From NCBI GenBank assembly GCA_937916415.1, contig CALGGH010000237.1:1-41194 (forward strand): 41,194 bases of DNA, written 5' to 3'. The stretch comes from an uncultured Lachnospiraceae bacterium (lineage in GTDB: Bacteria > Bacillota > Clostridia > Lachnospirales > Lachnospiraceae). The notes beneath the pieces were generated by a model that saw only the letters and a program-made list of their open reading frames with translations, was not told the origin of the DNA and ran no database searches. Position numbers and translations under genes: made by a program. This document shows, piece after piece, positions 1 through 7,956 of this stretch. Each line of letters starts with the position of its first letter. The first letter of the stretch is position 1.

Positions 1-14
1 TGCTCTTCCGATCT
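1..14 (+). other. Illumina adapter remnant at the contig edge
   Basis: Bases 2-14 read GCTCTTCCGATCT, the constant 3' end of Illumina TruSeq adapters, and base 1 (T) extends the match to the read-2 form. This is untrimmed library sequence, so native DNA starts at about base 15 and the first gene is cut by an assembly end. Confidence 0.9.
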
Positions 15-18
15 ATGC

Positions 19-54
19 GTAACTGTCAGAACCCAGGGGGTTCTGAACAGTTAC
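19..54. repeat. Near-perfect inverted repeat (hairpin)
   Basis: Left arm GTAACTGTCAGAACCC (19-34) pairs with GGGTTCTGAACAGTTAC (38-54), with one bulged base and a 3-nt loop. No T-tract follows, so it is not a standard terminator. It contains a stop in the frame of the downstream gene fragment. It may be a native intergenic hairpin or a fold-back artefact at the contig end. The arm start resembles the hairpin at 11906-11966. Confidence 0.7.
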
Positions 55-223
55 GACATGGTTTTATGAAGTCGTGAGCATAGACGGAGATTATGCGAAT
101 CTGCGGCGCATTGACGTGGAATCGGATGACCTGAAGCTGGTGGCGAGAGCACTTTTGTCGCCTGAGCTCACTGAGGGCAGCAGACTGAAATATGAGATGA
201 TGACGTATACATTGGAGAAATAG
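47..223 (+). CDS. C-terminal part of a small conserved protein, possibly DUF3006-like
   Basis: An open frame runs from after the stop at 44-46 to TAG at 221-223. It encodes about 58 residues with the pattern GDYANLRR...LVARALL...EGSRLKYEMM. There is no credible start codon or ribosome binding site, because the 5' end is lost at the contig edge or replaced by the hairpin. The GDYA...LL..EG pattern and the position just before a metallo-beta-lactamase gene recall DUF3006 proteins, which often neighbour ComEC-like hydrolases. That family link is from memory and tentative. Confidence 0.4.
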   Translation, partial: TVTTWFYEVVSIDGDYANLRRIDVESDDLKLVARALLSPELTEGSRLKYEMMTYTLEK

Positions 224-308
224 AAAAAAACATTCTGCGTGAAATGACTTGGTAATTCTGTTACAGTTCCTTAGGAGAAGGGGCATTAAGCATGTCAGAG
301 AGGTTACT

Positions 309-799
309 ATGAGGAAGCTAAAAGGACATAAGCCGAATAGGTTCTTTGCAGCTTTTAGCATGCTGTTCATCATGACATTTCTGCCGCCTATGATAATTAA
401 GGCAGCACCAACGGATAGCGAATCCTCGTTCCGGGTTGAATTCATCGACGTGGGACAGGGGGGATGCAGCTCTCATTAAGTGTGACGGTCATTACATGCT
501 CATAGACGGCGGGCCGGCTAATGCATCGTCGACCATCTATACAATACTCAGCCAAAACAGGATCAAGAAGATTGACGTGATCATAGCCACACACCCGGAC
601 GGAGATCACATAGGCGGACTCTCCGGCGCGCTAAACTATGCGTCAGTCAACCTGTCGTGACTCCAACTGACGGATCTGCGGTTGCTACGGATCAAAACCG
701 GAAATCTACAGGCTCTCACTCCTACGTCAGGACGTGGATATGTCCCGGGAAGAGATCATCGCGCTGGGTTACGATCCATGCGGAAACTGTCACCCTTGA
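309..799 (+). pseudogene. Broken ComEC-like metallo-beta-lactamase-fold hydrolase
   Basis: The start at 309 follows GAGAGG and gives a signal peptide (MRKLKGHKPNRFF then a hydrophobic stretch), then FRVEFIDVGQGG. A run of six Gs at 457-462 shifts the frame. Removing one G restores VGQGDAALIKCDGHYMLIDGG, and the next frame continues through the metal-binding motif HPDGDHIGG. That frame ends at 658-660. After further breaks, a third frame (about 730-799) encodes MSREEIIALGYDPCGNCHP, the Cys-containing tail usual in secreted ComEC-type hydrolases of Clostridia. The family normally has about 300-400 residues; here at least two frameshifts and internal deletions leave about 160. The gene is almost certainly non-functional. 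Confidence 0.8.
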
Positions 800-888
800 A
801 TAAGAGTGGAAAGGGATGCCGATAATGGATTCTGATATGATGAAATATATAAGGATACGATGCCGTTATCAGTTATGATGCGGGCAAC

Positions 889-2115
889 TTACCACGCATT
901 ATCCAGCATGCTCTTAAAGGCTTCTGAATTGTCAATAGACCGACTTTCGTTCTGCATTATTGCGATAATGTTCATATTGGAGGCCTTGCTATTATAAAAA
1001 ATCGCATAGTATCCGGTTACCGCATAACTCTGCAGATTCTGAAAACCTTCATTTTGATATCCGGATACTTCATAGAGGTGAGCATTGTATCCTGCAATGT
1101 TGATTTCATTAAATGATCCTATACTGACGTCATCATAAAATCTTGCTGCAAATGACCTGACTTTGTCCATTTCAGAGTCATCGGCCGCCTGATCAGCCTG
1201 GCTTGTACGATAAAACAGAATGCTGGCACTATAATCAGTCTGCGCATCAACATCTATGAATACTGAACAATCATTGCCCAAAAAATCATAATCGTCAAAA
1301 TCAGCATATGTTTTTGGAACCACGTAGCTAATGCCATCCATTTCATATGTGATGGTGCCGTCAATATTCAGAGTACCTTTTGGATCATATGTCGTAAGCT
1401 TTCTGGTCAGATATTCCTCCGGAGATACGTTAACCTTTGTAAATACCTCAGGATTCCAATTAATGCTGTCAGACTTGAAAATCAGTTCGTCAGCATTTAT
1501 GTCGGCATATATGGTGCAATGTAGCCTGGCCAGAGCAATGTAAACACGATCATCTTCTACGTACCATGGACATTGCAGGTCGGTATATTGTTTTTGAATG
1601 CAATAGTAATATGCCATGCCATCGGAATCTATCACAAGGGCTTCGTGATCATCGCCCGTATATACTCCGGAGACATCGACTTCCCCTGTTTTTTCTTCTG
1701 AATCATCTACGGAATCATTATCTGCTTCTTTCTCATCATCAGCTTCTTTTTGCTGATGGCCGTCGGATTCGTCAGCGGGTGATTCATTGAAATCCTGAGA
1801 GATTAGACTGGGTTCGGAGACTGATTCTTCATTGACAGTTTCCGCATCTTCATCATAGGATTCGGTAGTTTCAGTTGCGACATTCTGAATTATGGATGCA
1901 TGAGTGAATCCTTTTTTGATCCTGACTGTGGCAACAATTGCCGTAATAACTACTACGGCAATGCCTAAAAACATTAATGTCTGCTTATCAATATGCTTTT
2001 TCTGTTTTGATTTGCTTACCTCAAAATATGTCCCTAAATCAAAACCGCAGTCCGGACATGTCTGACACTGGTCAGAACATCTTATTCCGCATTTTGGACA
2101 GTTGATTAACCGCAT
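889..2115 (-). CDS. Zinc-ribbon single-pass membrane protein with an extracytoplasmic sensor-like domain
   Basis: This 408 aa protein starts with a four-cysteine zinc ribbon (CPKCG at residues 6-10, CPDCG about 20-24), a basic stretch, and one transmembrane helix (about residues 47-66). A long Asp/Glu/Ser linker (about 70-145) precedes a C-terminal extracytoplasmic region rich in aromatic and acidic residues. This is the common zinc_ribbon_2-plus-anchor layout of Firmicutes. The C-terminal part has a YVVP.TYADFDD stretch comparable with the YTIPGYF stretch of the protein at 5883. It lies 97 bp downstream of the kinase gene on the same strand, so co-transcription is likely. The Shine-Dalgarno is weak. 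No enzyme signature is visible; a kinase substrate or sensor partner is inference. Confidence 0.75.
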   Translation of the reverse strand: MRLINCPKCGIRCSDQCQTCPDCGFDLGTYFEVSKSKQKKHIDKQTLMFLGIAVVVITAIVATVRIKKGFTHASIIQNVATETTESYDEDAETVNEESVSEPSLISQDFNESPADESDGHQQKEADDEKEADNDSVDDSEEKTGEVDVSGVYTGDDHEALVIDSDGMAYYYCIQKQYTDLQCPWYVEDDRVYIALARLHCTIYADINADELIFKSDSINWNPEVFTKVNVSPEEYLTRKLTTYDPKGTLNIDGTITYEMDGISYVVPKTYADFDDYDFLGNDCSVFIDVDAQTDYSASILFYRTSQADQAADDSEMDKVRSFAARFYDDVSIGSFNEINIAGYNAHLYEVSGYQNEGFQNLQSYAVTGYYAIFYNSKASNMNIIAIMQNESRSIDNSEAFKSMLDNAW

Positions 2116-2186
2116 TTTTTATGAAACCTCGTAAATTCCCACCTGTACGGTGTGGGTATCTCACGGCGATGGTTGATATAATTGGG

Positions 2187-2205
2187 CGTAGAAATACATC
2201 CATGT
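2187..2205. repeat. 19-bp sequence shared with the cruciform at 35685-35782
   Basis: The 19-mer cgtagaaatacatccatgt occurs here, between the kinase stop and the next gene, and again at 35688-35706. A second exact 19-mer in 41 kb is very unlikely by chance. It contains the small palindrome TACAT-CC-ATGTA. Confidence 0.65.
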
Positions 2206-2212
2206 GAATGTG

Positions 2213-2923
2213 TCATGTGCACTTTGACAGGCATTTTTTTAGGTGTTCAGCTGAGGCAAAACGATCCCTTGGATTAATCTGCAGGCACTTATCCAGCACT
2301 GACTGCAGCCTGGAAGAGACCTTTGCCCGACCGGAATCCGGGTTCAGCAGATTTTTTATGAGATTTCCGACTGCATAAATGTCCGTCTGACAGGTGGAAT
2401 TCCCAAATCCAAACTGTTCGGGAGCCGCATAACCTTCGGTACCAAGCAGCCTGGTGTCGCGCTCCTTTTCATCTTGACTGATCCTTGCGGCGTTTAAGTC
2501 AAGCAGGATGATCCTGGAGTCCTCGGTAAGCATTATGTTTGAGGGCTTGACGTCGCGGTGTATGATAGACGGCGACTGACCGTGCAGTTCAGAAAGTATA
2601 TCGCACAGCTTGATCGCGTAATCTACCACTTCGGGTTCGGAAAATGATACGCCCATGTCAAGAACTTCCTGCAGAGTTTCCCCGGAGACGTATTCCTCTA
2701 TTACGGTCAGCACGTCATCCTTTTCATACATGGCGTAGATTCGTGGAGTATGAATTACCGGATGCCTGAATAATTGTTCAAAAACGGCCGGATTGTATAC
2801 CGTAAGAACCTTCTTTACATAGATTTTACGGGTTTCAACGTGCTGAACGATATAAACCTTATGATCTTCATTTAGAGTTGCGATTTCCTTGTAATAAGAA
2901 ACCGGCAATATGCTGTCAAACAT
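2213..2923 (-). CDS. Small cytoplasmic Hanks-type serine/threonine protein kinase
   Basis: The start at 2923 (MFDSILPV) is chosen because GAGGTGG lies 5 nt upstream; a longer frame to 2962 has no such site. The 236 aa product is little more than a kinase domain. A Lys in IYVKK (37/38) fits the ATP lysine, HRDVKPSN at 122-129 is the catalytic loop, DLN at 142-144 replaces DFG with the metal Asp kept, and GTEGYAAPEQ at 161-170 is the activation-segment end. The glycine-rich GxGxxG loop is absent (IATLNEDHKVYIV instead). There is no transmembrane helix or PASTA domain, unlike PrkC. It is divergent from the HTH-like gene at 2974 and followed by a zinc-ribbon membrane protein, so a local signalling unit is likely. 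The kinase fold is certain; activity is probable. Confidence 0.85.
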   Translation of the reverse strand: MFDSILPVSYYKEIATLNEDHKVYIVQHVETRKIYVKKVLTVYNPAVFEQLFRHPVIHTPRIYAMYEKDDVLTVIEEYVSGETLQEVLDMGVSFSEPEVVDYAIKLCDILSELHGQSPSIIHRDVKPSNIMLTEDSRIILLDLNAARISQDEKERDTRLLGTEGYAAPEQFGFGNSTCQTDIYAVGNLIKNLLNPDSGRAKVSSRLQSVLDKCLQINPRDRFASAEHLKKCLSKCT

Positions 2924-2973
2924 AAACCACCTCGCAAAACGGTACGTAATTAAGTATAACACAGGAGTGATTT

Positions 2974-3435
2974 ATGTATAAAAAGGATACTGAGGATTTG
3001 GAGAAAATACTTGAACATACCCATCCGGGTAAGTTTGATATTTTTCTTGATGAAAATGAGGAAGATCTGTTAAGCAGAGACCGTGATTTCATGAGGTATA
3101 TGAACGCCAGGTTTAAGGAAAAAGGGCTGTTCAAGCAGGATGTTCTGCTACAGGCTGATATTTCGCAGGGTTACGGATATAAGTTGCTGACCGAGGAAAA
3201 AATCACCCGGCAGAGGGATGTAATTCTAAGAATCTGTTACGCGGCAAGATTTACTCTCCGGGAAACGCAGAGAGCCCTTGAAATATATCATATGGATAGG
3301 CTGTATGCCAGGGATTCCAGGGACGCGTTGATCATGACTTTCTTTAATGAACGCCCCGGTAGCATCCTTGACATAAACGAAATTCTGCTCAAAAACAAAA
3401 TGCTTCCACTAAAATCCAGTGGAGTACAGGAATGA
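2974..3435 (+). CDS. HTH-like helical regulator, paralogue 1
   Basis: This 153 aa, all-helical, hydrophilic protein starts after ACAGGAG. Its middle part (ADISQGYGYKLLTEEKITRQRDVILRIC) reads like a divergent Cro/C1-type helix-turn-helix, and the C-terminal half has RLYARDSRDALIM..FNERPGSILDINE. It is paralogous to the protein at 4861: both share LE.THP near the start, the GY/YGSK..T/E..T..RD.I.R.C block, FT..E...AL..Y and LY.RD.RDA.I. It is divergent from the kinase gene with only 50 bp between start codons, so both promoters must overlap. Similar proteins beside small kinases occur in Lachnospiraceae (from memory). DNA binding is inferred; it could instead be a protein-interaction partner of the kinase. 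Confidence 0.7.
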   Translation: MYKKDTEDLEKILEHTHPGKFDIFLDENEEDLLSRDRDFMRYMNARFKEKGLFKQDVLLQADISQGYGYKLLTEEKITRQRDVILRICYAARFTLRETQRALEIYHMDRLYARDSRDALIMTFFNERPGSILDINEILLKNKMLPLKSSGVQE

Positions 3436-3454
3436 TTCAAAGAGGGAGGATGTG

Positions 3455-4760
3455 ATGGTGCTTATTATCTGTCCGGAATGCGGAAAAGAAATATCTGATC
3501 AGTCACCTGCCTGCATTCACTGTGGGTATGTTCTGCATCCGGAGTCATTGGGAGATGCAACTGTCGGTTCAAAGAAGGTAAGTGTTGAAAGAATCAGAAA
3601 ACCACTTATTATCGTGGGAACGGTATTTGCCATCGTTGCGGTAGCCTTGCCGGTGTATTTTATGAACTTCACGATTTCAGCTAAGTATGATAAGGCAGAC
3701 AGGGCATTTGAAAGGGGAGATTACGAAAAGGCCGTCAATTACTACACTGTCGTTGGTGATTATAAGAATGCCGCTACGAAGCTTGATGAAGCAACCACTT
3801 TGTATAATTATACCGCGGGTAAGTCTGCGCTTGAAAACAATGACTGGCTAAAGGCAAAGTAACATTTGGCTTTATGCATTGAATATGAGGATTCGTCGGA
3901 TCTTATACAGCAGGCAGATTTCAATTATGCCGTTTCCCTTATGGATGAAGGGAACTATTCTGATGCCAAGGCAATTCTTGTAGGCATAAAAGATTATTCA
4001 GGAGCCCAGGATAAGATCTATGAGTGTGAGTATAATCTAGGTTTGGCATCGCAGGACAAGGGGGATTACCTTGCCGCCGCCAAAAGCTACAGGGCCTCTT
4101 CTGGATTTCATGATGCAAATGATCGGATAATGACAATGGGAGAGCAGTTAGTTGAAAAACAGGATTACTCCACCGCTTGGGTTCATTATATTCTGAACAC
4201 CCGGAGTCAAATAATGTTTCTTCCAATAAGGCAGCCAGATATGCAGAAGGGCAGACATGTCTAAGCCGAAAGGACAATAAGGGTGCTTCAACTGCCTTTC
4301 AGGCTGCATCAGGATATATGGATTCCGATGATCTGTTTAAGTCAGCCACATATGATTATGCAACCTCACTGTTTCATGCAAAGGACTATGACACGGCAAA
4401 AACCTGGTTTTCACGAATATCTGGATATAAGGATTCAACAGACATGATAAACGGATGTCTGCTTCTGAACGTTAGGGATATGATAGAGTCCGGCAACCTG
4501 CACTCGGCTGAAACCGCACTGAATTCTATGGGCGAAGATGTCAAATACGATGATTATTCAGTGCAGGATTACAAGGAATTGCTTACAAAAAACGCCAAAT
4601 GGGTTAATCTGTGCGGAAGGTGGACTTCCACCGGTGGACAGATGCGTTCGACTCAAAGATCACTGTAAATTATAAAAAGGTGGATAAGAACCAGGACGTA
4701 TATTTCGATTACGTATACAAAACCGATGTTACGTATGGAAAACGTATATCTGATTATTGA
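3455..4760 (+). pseudogene. Broken zinc-ribbon, membrane-anchored TPR-repeat protein
   Basis: The ATG at 3455 follows GAGGGAGG. The first part encodes a zinc ribbon (CPECG...CIHCG), a transmembrane helix (LIIVGTVFAIVAVALPVYFM) and TPR-like repeats of the type ..A...F..GDY..A...Y..V.DYKNA. An in-frame TAA at 3860-3862 interrupts it, and the same frame continues as HLALCIEYEDSSDLIQQADF. A 1-nt shift at about 4177-4185 moves the repeats (AARYAEGQ...GYMDSDDLFKSA) to another frame. A third break near 4640-4650 moves the tail (FDSKITVNYKKVDKNQDVYFDY) to the frame ending at TGA 4758-4760. One nonsense and two frameshift changes make it a pseudogene. It follows the HTH-like gene by 19 bp and was probably co-transcribed. 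Confidence 0.85.
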
Positions 4761-4778
4761 ATACCTGCTTACTTGTGT

Positions 4779-4808
4779 GGGGAGGAGAGTAATCCCCTTT
4801 ATATTTTT
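4779..4808 (+). terminator. Weak hairpin terminator
   Basis: GGGGA (4779-4783) pairs with TCCCC (4793-4797), followed by tttatattttt. The 5-bp stem is short, but it sits just past the end of the broken TPR gene. Confidence 0.4.
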
Positions 4809-4860
4809 GCTTTGGAAGTGATATAGTATACAGTAAATCCGCATAAGGAGAACTGTGTCA

Positions 4861-5364
4861 ATGAAACCAAAGTCTACAAATGAATTAAACGCCATTCTGG
4901 AGAACACGCATCCGGATCAGCTGGGCGAATATATAAAAGCGAATCGCTCCGATCTTATTGACGGCAGCAAGTCATTCTACTACTACATGAAGGATACCCT
5001 TGCAAAAAAGAAGATCAGGTTAAAGGATGTTTATTCCCTTGCCGGCGTGACTGAATCATACGGCAGTAAGATCATTACCATGGAAAAGCATACAACCAAC
5101 AGGGATCTGATCATCCGATTCTGCATTGTCGGTCACTTTACAAAAGAAGAGGCAAATAAAGCTCTGAAACTATATGGATTTAATGAACTGTATCCCAGGG
5201 ACATGCGTGATGCCTGCATAATTTCGGCACTGAACTTTGGAAAAAACAGATTGTGCGATGTAGATGATCTCCTACGGGAGAATAATCTGAGAATAATCAC
5301 GGAAGACGCAGAGGAAAATGATAGAAGTGGAAATAGCCGACATTTTCTTACTATCTCCAGATAA
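4861..5364 (+). CDS. HTH-like helical regulator, paralogue 2
   Basis: This 167 aa protein is paralogous to the one at 2974, with the same blocks in order: LENTHP, YYYMKD, DVYSLAGVTESYGSKIITMEK, RDLIIRFC, FTKEEANKALKLYGFNELYPRDMRDACII, and DVDDLLRENN. The ATG at 4861 is preferred because AAGGAGAA (4845-4852) is 8 nt away; a GTG at 4855 would be only 2-3 nt from it. A TATACA box at 4827-4832 may be the -10 of its own promoter, though no good -35 is visible. The last 15 or so residues (NDRSGNSRHFLTISR) lie beyond the conserved core. A strong terminator follows. Same uncertain role as its paralogue. Confidence 0.7.
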   Translation: MKPKSTNELNAILENTHPDQLGEYIKANRSDLIDGSKSFYYYMKDTLAKKKIRLKDVYSLAGVTESYGSKIITMEKHTTNRDLIIRFCIVGHFTKEEANKALKLYGFNELYPRDMRDACIISALNFGKNRLCDVDDLLRENNLRIITEDAEENDRSGNSRHFLTISR

Positions 5365-5399
5365 TATGTTTTCTACAAAATGTTTGTTGCATGAATATG

Positions 5400-5436
5400 T
5401 CACATTCCCACCATATTGGTGGGGATGTGATTTTTT
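5400..5436 (+). terminator. Rho-independent terminator
   Basis: TCACATTCCCACCA (5400-5413) pairs with TGGTGGGGATGTGA (5417-5430) over 14 positions with one wobble, followed by six Ts (5431-5436). It closes the HTH-like gene at 4861. Confidence 0.85.
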
Positions 5437-5591
5437 GTGTGATGATAAAGTATACATATGGGCGTATAGCTGCGGGGTTACGCAACGTGATCAAAAAGTG
5501 ATTTGAAGTCCAGGCGTGTAATGCTTACATGAAATTCTGTGGGCATAGTGAATAACCTCATAACCTGATGGGAGACAGGAGGAGCATTTAA

Positions 5592-5807
5592 ATGAGACAT
5601 GAAATTGAAGACATGATTGAACGCACTCAGAAAACAAAGGAAGCAAGCCGTCTCGTCATGGCCATGGCATCCGATCTTGTAAACCAGTATGGCAAAGATC
5701 CACTGATGCGCCGACTGATCGAGGTCAATTGCAGGACGGTTGAGATCATGGAGAGGTTTGAGCAAACCATGACCTATTACAATGAGCATCCGGAAACAGA
5801 CTCATGA
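5592..5807 (+). CDS. Small helical protein of unknown function
   Basis: This 71 aa protein has a strong ribosome binding site (AGGAGG at 5578-5583). It is highly charged, Met-rich and predicted helical throughout (MIERTQKTKEASRLVMAMA, IEVNCRTVEIMERFEQTM), with no membrane segment or Cys motif. It sits 75 bp upstream of the zinc-ribbon/DUF6591-like gene and probably shares its transcript. I do not recognise a family. The helical, dimer-like look would fit a small interaction partner in the kinase/zinc-ribbon cluster, but that is guesswork. Confidence 0.65.
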   Translation: MRHEIEDMIERTQKTKEASRLVMAMASDLVNQYGKDPLMRRLIEVNCRTVEIMERFEQTMTYYNEHPETDS

Positions 5808-5882
5808 CAATAGAGCATTACATCCTAAAAACGGATGACTCCGCTAAAACAAAGTGAAAACCAGGAACAGAGGAGGTTCATT

Positions 5883-7196
5883 ATGGCATTTTGTGGCAAA
5901 TGTGGGACTGAAAATCCCGATGGTAACAAGTTTTGCGCGGCTTGCGGCGCGGAACTGGTAACGGTGCAGACACCGCAGCAAGCACGGCAAGCAAATATGG
6001 ATGAAGTGAAACAATCATATACCCAGTCACAGGCGTATGCACAGCAGCCGGTGCAGAACGAACCGATAAAGACGGAAGAACGGAAGAGATCCTTCGTATG
6101 GACTATAGTGGCAGTGGCTGCCATTGTTATGGCCGGTGCATCGTGGTTTGTTGATGGCATTCCGCTGACGATTTTTCTTGTGGTAAGCGCACTTGTGTTG
6201 TCGATCTTATCACTGGTCAAGCGGGCACGGTTTAGGGTGATTTCCATTATTGCGGTTATCATATCGGGGTTGTTATCTGTTCTCTGGATCATACAGGGCA
6301 TTATCGATTTTACCGGGAAGGGATCCTACGCGGAAAAGACAGTTGAAATCGGAAACATCCAATACACCATCCCCGGATATTTTCAGGAGCCGGATGATGA
6401 AGGGGGGGATATGCTGGTATACGCCTTTGAAACATCGAAGGATCAGGGCGGATTTATAGATTTTATTTACAGGAATATGTATGATGATGACGGAGAAACG
6501 GCTACGGCTATTGCATCACATCAGGCCCTGTTGCAGACAAATCAGACACAAGTGGATGCGGCAGTGGATAGAATGCTGTTTGACGCGATTGAGGCAGGCC
6601 TTGATAATATTAATGGGCAGGATGAAGCATTTGTAAAAGAAATACAGATTGCAGGCTTCCCCGGAAAGGAATTCCGGTTTACCGTTAATCAGGATGGCAT
6701 GGATCTGAATGGTTTGCTTGTGGCATCGTTTGACATACATACAGGTGACATGTACTGTGTGGTAATGTGCGAGACTGTTGATTCAACAGAGAATAAGATA
6801 GCTGATTTTGATAAGATAGTTGAATCTGCCAAGCTTATGGGAGGTCCTGCAGAGACCTCGGTGACATCTTTCGGTGGCGGAGAAAAGAATGGTGCCGATC
6901 CATCGCAAAAACCAGGCTTGTCCTCTACCACCGGAGTGGATCCGGAACTAAAGACAGCACTTGATGAATACGAATCCTTTATGAACGACTACTGTGACTT
7001 TATGAAAAAGTATGCGGAGAACCCTGCAAATGCAATATCCATGCTTTCAGACTACACGGAGATGCTGAACAGGTATACGGAATTTGCCTCCAAGATCGAT
7101 AATCTTGATACGAGCAATATGTCGACGGCGGACTATGAATACTACCTGGACGTATTAAACAGAGTAGAGAAGAAGCTGCTGCAGGTTACCCAGTAG
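5883..7196 (+). CDS. Zinc-ribbon membrane protein with a C-terminal DUF6591-like domain
   Basis: This 437 aa protein starts at 5883 after AGAGGAGG; in-frame codons upstream have no ribosome binding site. Order: zinc ribbon (CGKCG at residues 4-8, CAACG about 19-23), a Gln/Ala-rich linker, then three hydrophobic segments between about 60 and 150. A globular middle domain (YTIPGYF..., about 165-320) is followed by a C-terminal helical domain from about 355 with DPELKTALDEYESFMNDY and STADYEYYLDVLNRVEKKL, the pattern I associate with DUF6591. It closes the kinase/HTH/zinc-ribbon cluster, and its middle domain is comparable with the C-terminal part of the 889-2115 protein. No enzymatic residues are obvious; an envelope-stress or sensor role is inference. 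Confidence 0.75.
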   Translation: MAFCGKCGTENPDGNKFCAACGAELVTVQTPQQARQANMDEVKQSYTQSQAYAQQPVQNEPIKTEERKRSFVWTIVAVAAIVMAGASWFVDGIPLTIFLVVSALVLSILSLVKRARFRVISIIAVIISGLLSVLWIIQGIIDFTGKGSYAEKTVEIGNIQYTIPGYFQEPDDEGGDMLVYAFETSKDQGGFIDFIYRNMYDDDGETATAIASHQALLQTNQTQVDAAVDRMLFDAIEAGLDNINGQDEAFVKEIQIAGFPGKEFRFTVNQDGMDLNGLLVASFDIHTGDMYCVVMCETVDSTENKIADFDKIVESAKLMGGPAETSVTSFGGGEKNGADPSQKPGLSSTTGVDPELKTALDEYESFMNDYCDFMKKYAENPANAISMLSDYTEMLNRYTEFASKIDNLDTSNMSTADYEYYLDVLNRVEKKLLQVTQ

Positions 7197-7450
7197 AATT
7201 AACGGGGCATAAAATAGGATCGGGTGACATCATCTCGGCTATATATTTTTGCAAGGGATGGTGAGGCGTATGATAGTTGATGGGACACATATAAATGGAA
7301 TCGTGAATATGGCATTTGTTGTAGATAAAGCTTTTGGGCTGTACTATAATAATAATTTATAGAAGCATAACCAAAAATATATTAAAAAGCGTAGGCTTTA
7401 TCAGTATTTACACCGCCTTGAGGTCTGGAAGGTTTGAGTAATAGTAGGAG
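7197..7450. other. Gene-poor AT-rich stretch
   Basis: There is no clear gene, terminator or RNA here. A 30-codon ATG frame (7270-7362) is present, but its composition is unremarkable and its ribosome binding site (GGTGAGG) is weak. The stretch lies between the zinc-ribbon protein and a series of broken genes. Confidence 0.5.
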
Positions 7451-7573
7451 ATGCGTAAGAAAATATATGAGATAATTGAAGTATCAAGGGACAATGATAA
7501 GCTTACATCGACGACTGACGACAGCGACGCTTCTGTGAATCCAGACAAGCAAAATGGCAAGATTATTTCGTGA
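7451..7573 (+). pseudogene. N-terminal stub resembling a voltage-gated ion channel
   Basis: The ATG at 7451 directly follows AGTAGGAG and encodes 40 residues. The first 20 (MRKKIYEIIEVSRDNDKLTS) look like the cytoplasmic N-terminus of small voltage-gated potassium-channel proteins from Clostridia. The frame then goes into unrelated hydrophilic sequence and stops; no transmembrane helix follows. I read it as the surviving start of a deleted channel gene. The family call rests on a short stretch and memory. Confidence 0.35.
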
Positions 7574-7584
7574 CAGTTCCTTAG

Positions 7585-7956
7585 CATGGCCTGGGTGGAA
7601 ATGAACAGCAGGCTATGGAAATAGTTGCGCGTGAGAAACAGCAAAGCATGGAAAAAACACTTAATCTTGTAGAACAAATGCCCAATGTAGTTGTTTCGCC
7701 CGCGGATACGACTCCATCCATGAAGAAGACAGCGGTATCATTTTTAAGCGGATTCATCAATCACGGATTTGATGCATACATCAAAGAAAATATGGTATAC
7801 AGAATTGACGAAATAAGAGAGATAATAATCCCCATTGCCATTAGAATTAAGAGAAAGGGTAAAACGGGAAAGGATTCCATTGTATGCAGCAGTTTGATCA
7901 AAGTAGTCAAACATATGAGGAGAATTATTTTATGCATGCAGAGGGAAGCCGTATAA
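7585..7956 (+). pseudogene. Fragment of an unknown protein, possibly a decayed gene end
   Basis: An open frame after a stop at 7582-7584 encodes HGLGGNEQQAMEIVAREKQQSM...NLVEQMPNVVVSPADTTPSMKKTAVSFLSGF. This section has the even composition of a real conserved protein. There is no credible start or ribosome binding site, and the last 73 nt overlap the carbonic-anhydrase gene in another frame with a compositionally odd tail (MRRIILCMQREAV). The native C-terminus is probably lost near 7860. I do not recognise the family. Confidence 0.45.

Noticed and set aside
263..7584. 12-mer acagttccttag at 263-274 and 7573-7584
   Set aside because: Many repeated 12-mers are expected by chance in 41 kb on both strands, and the flanks differ.
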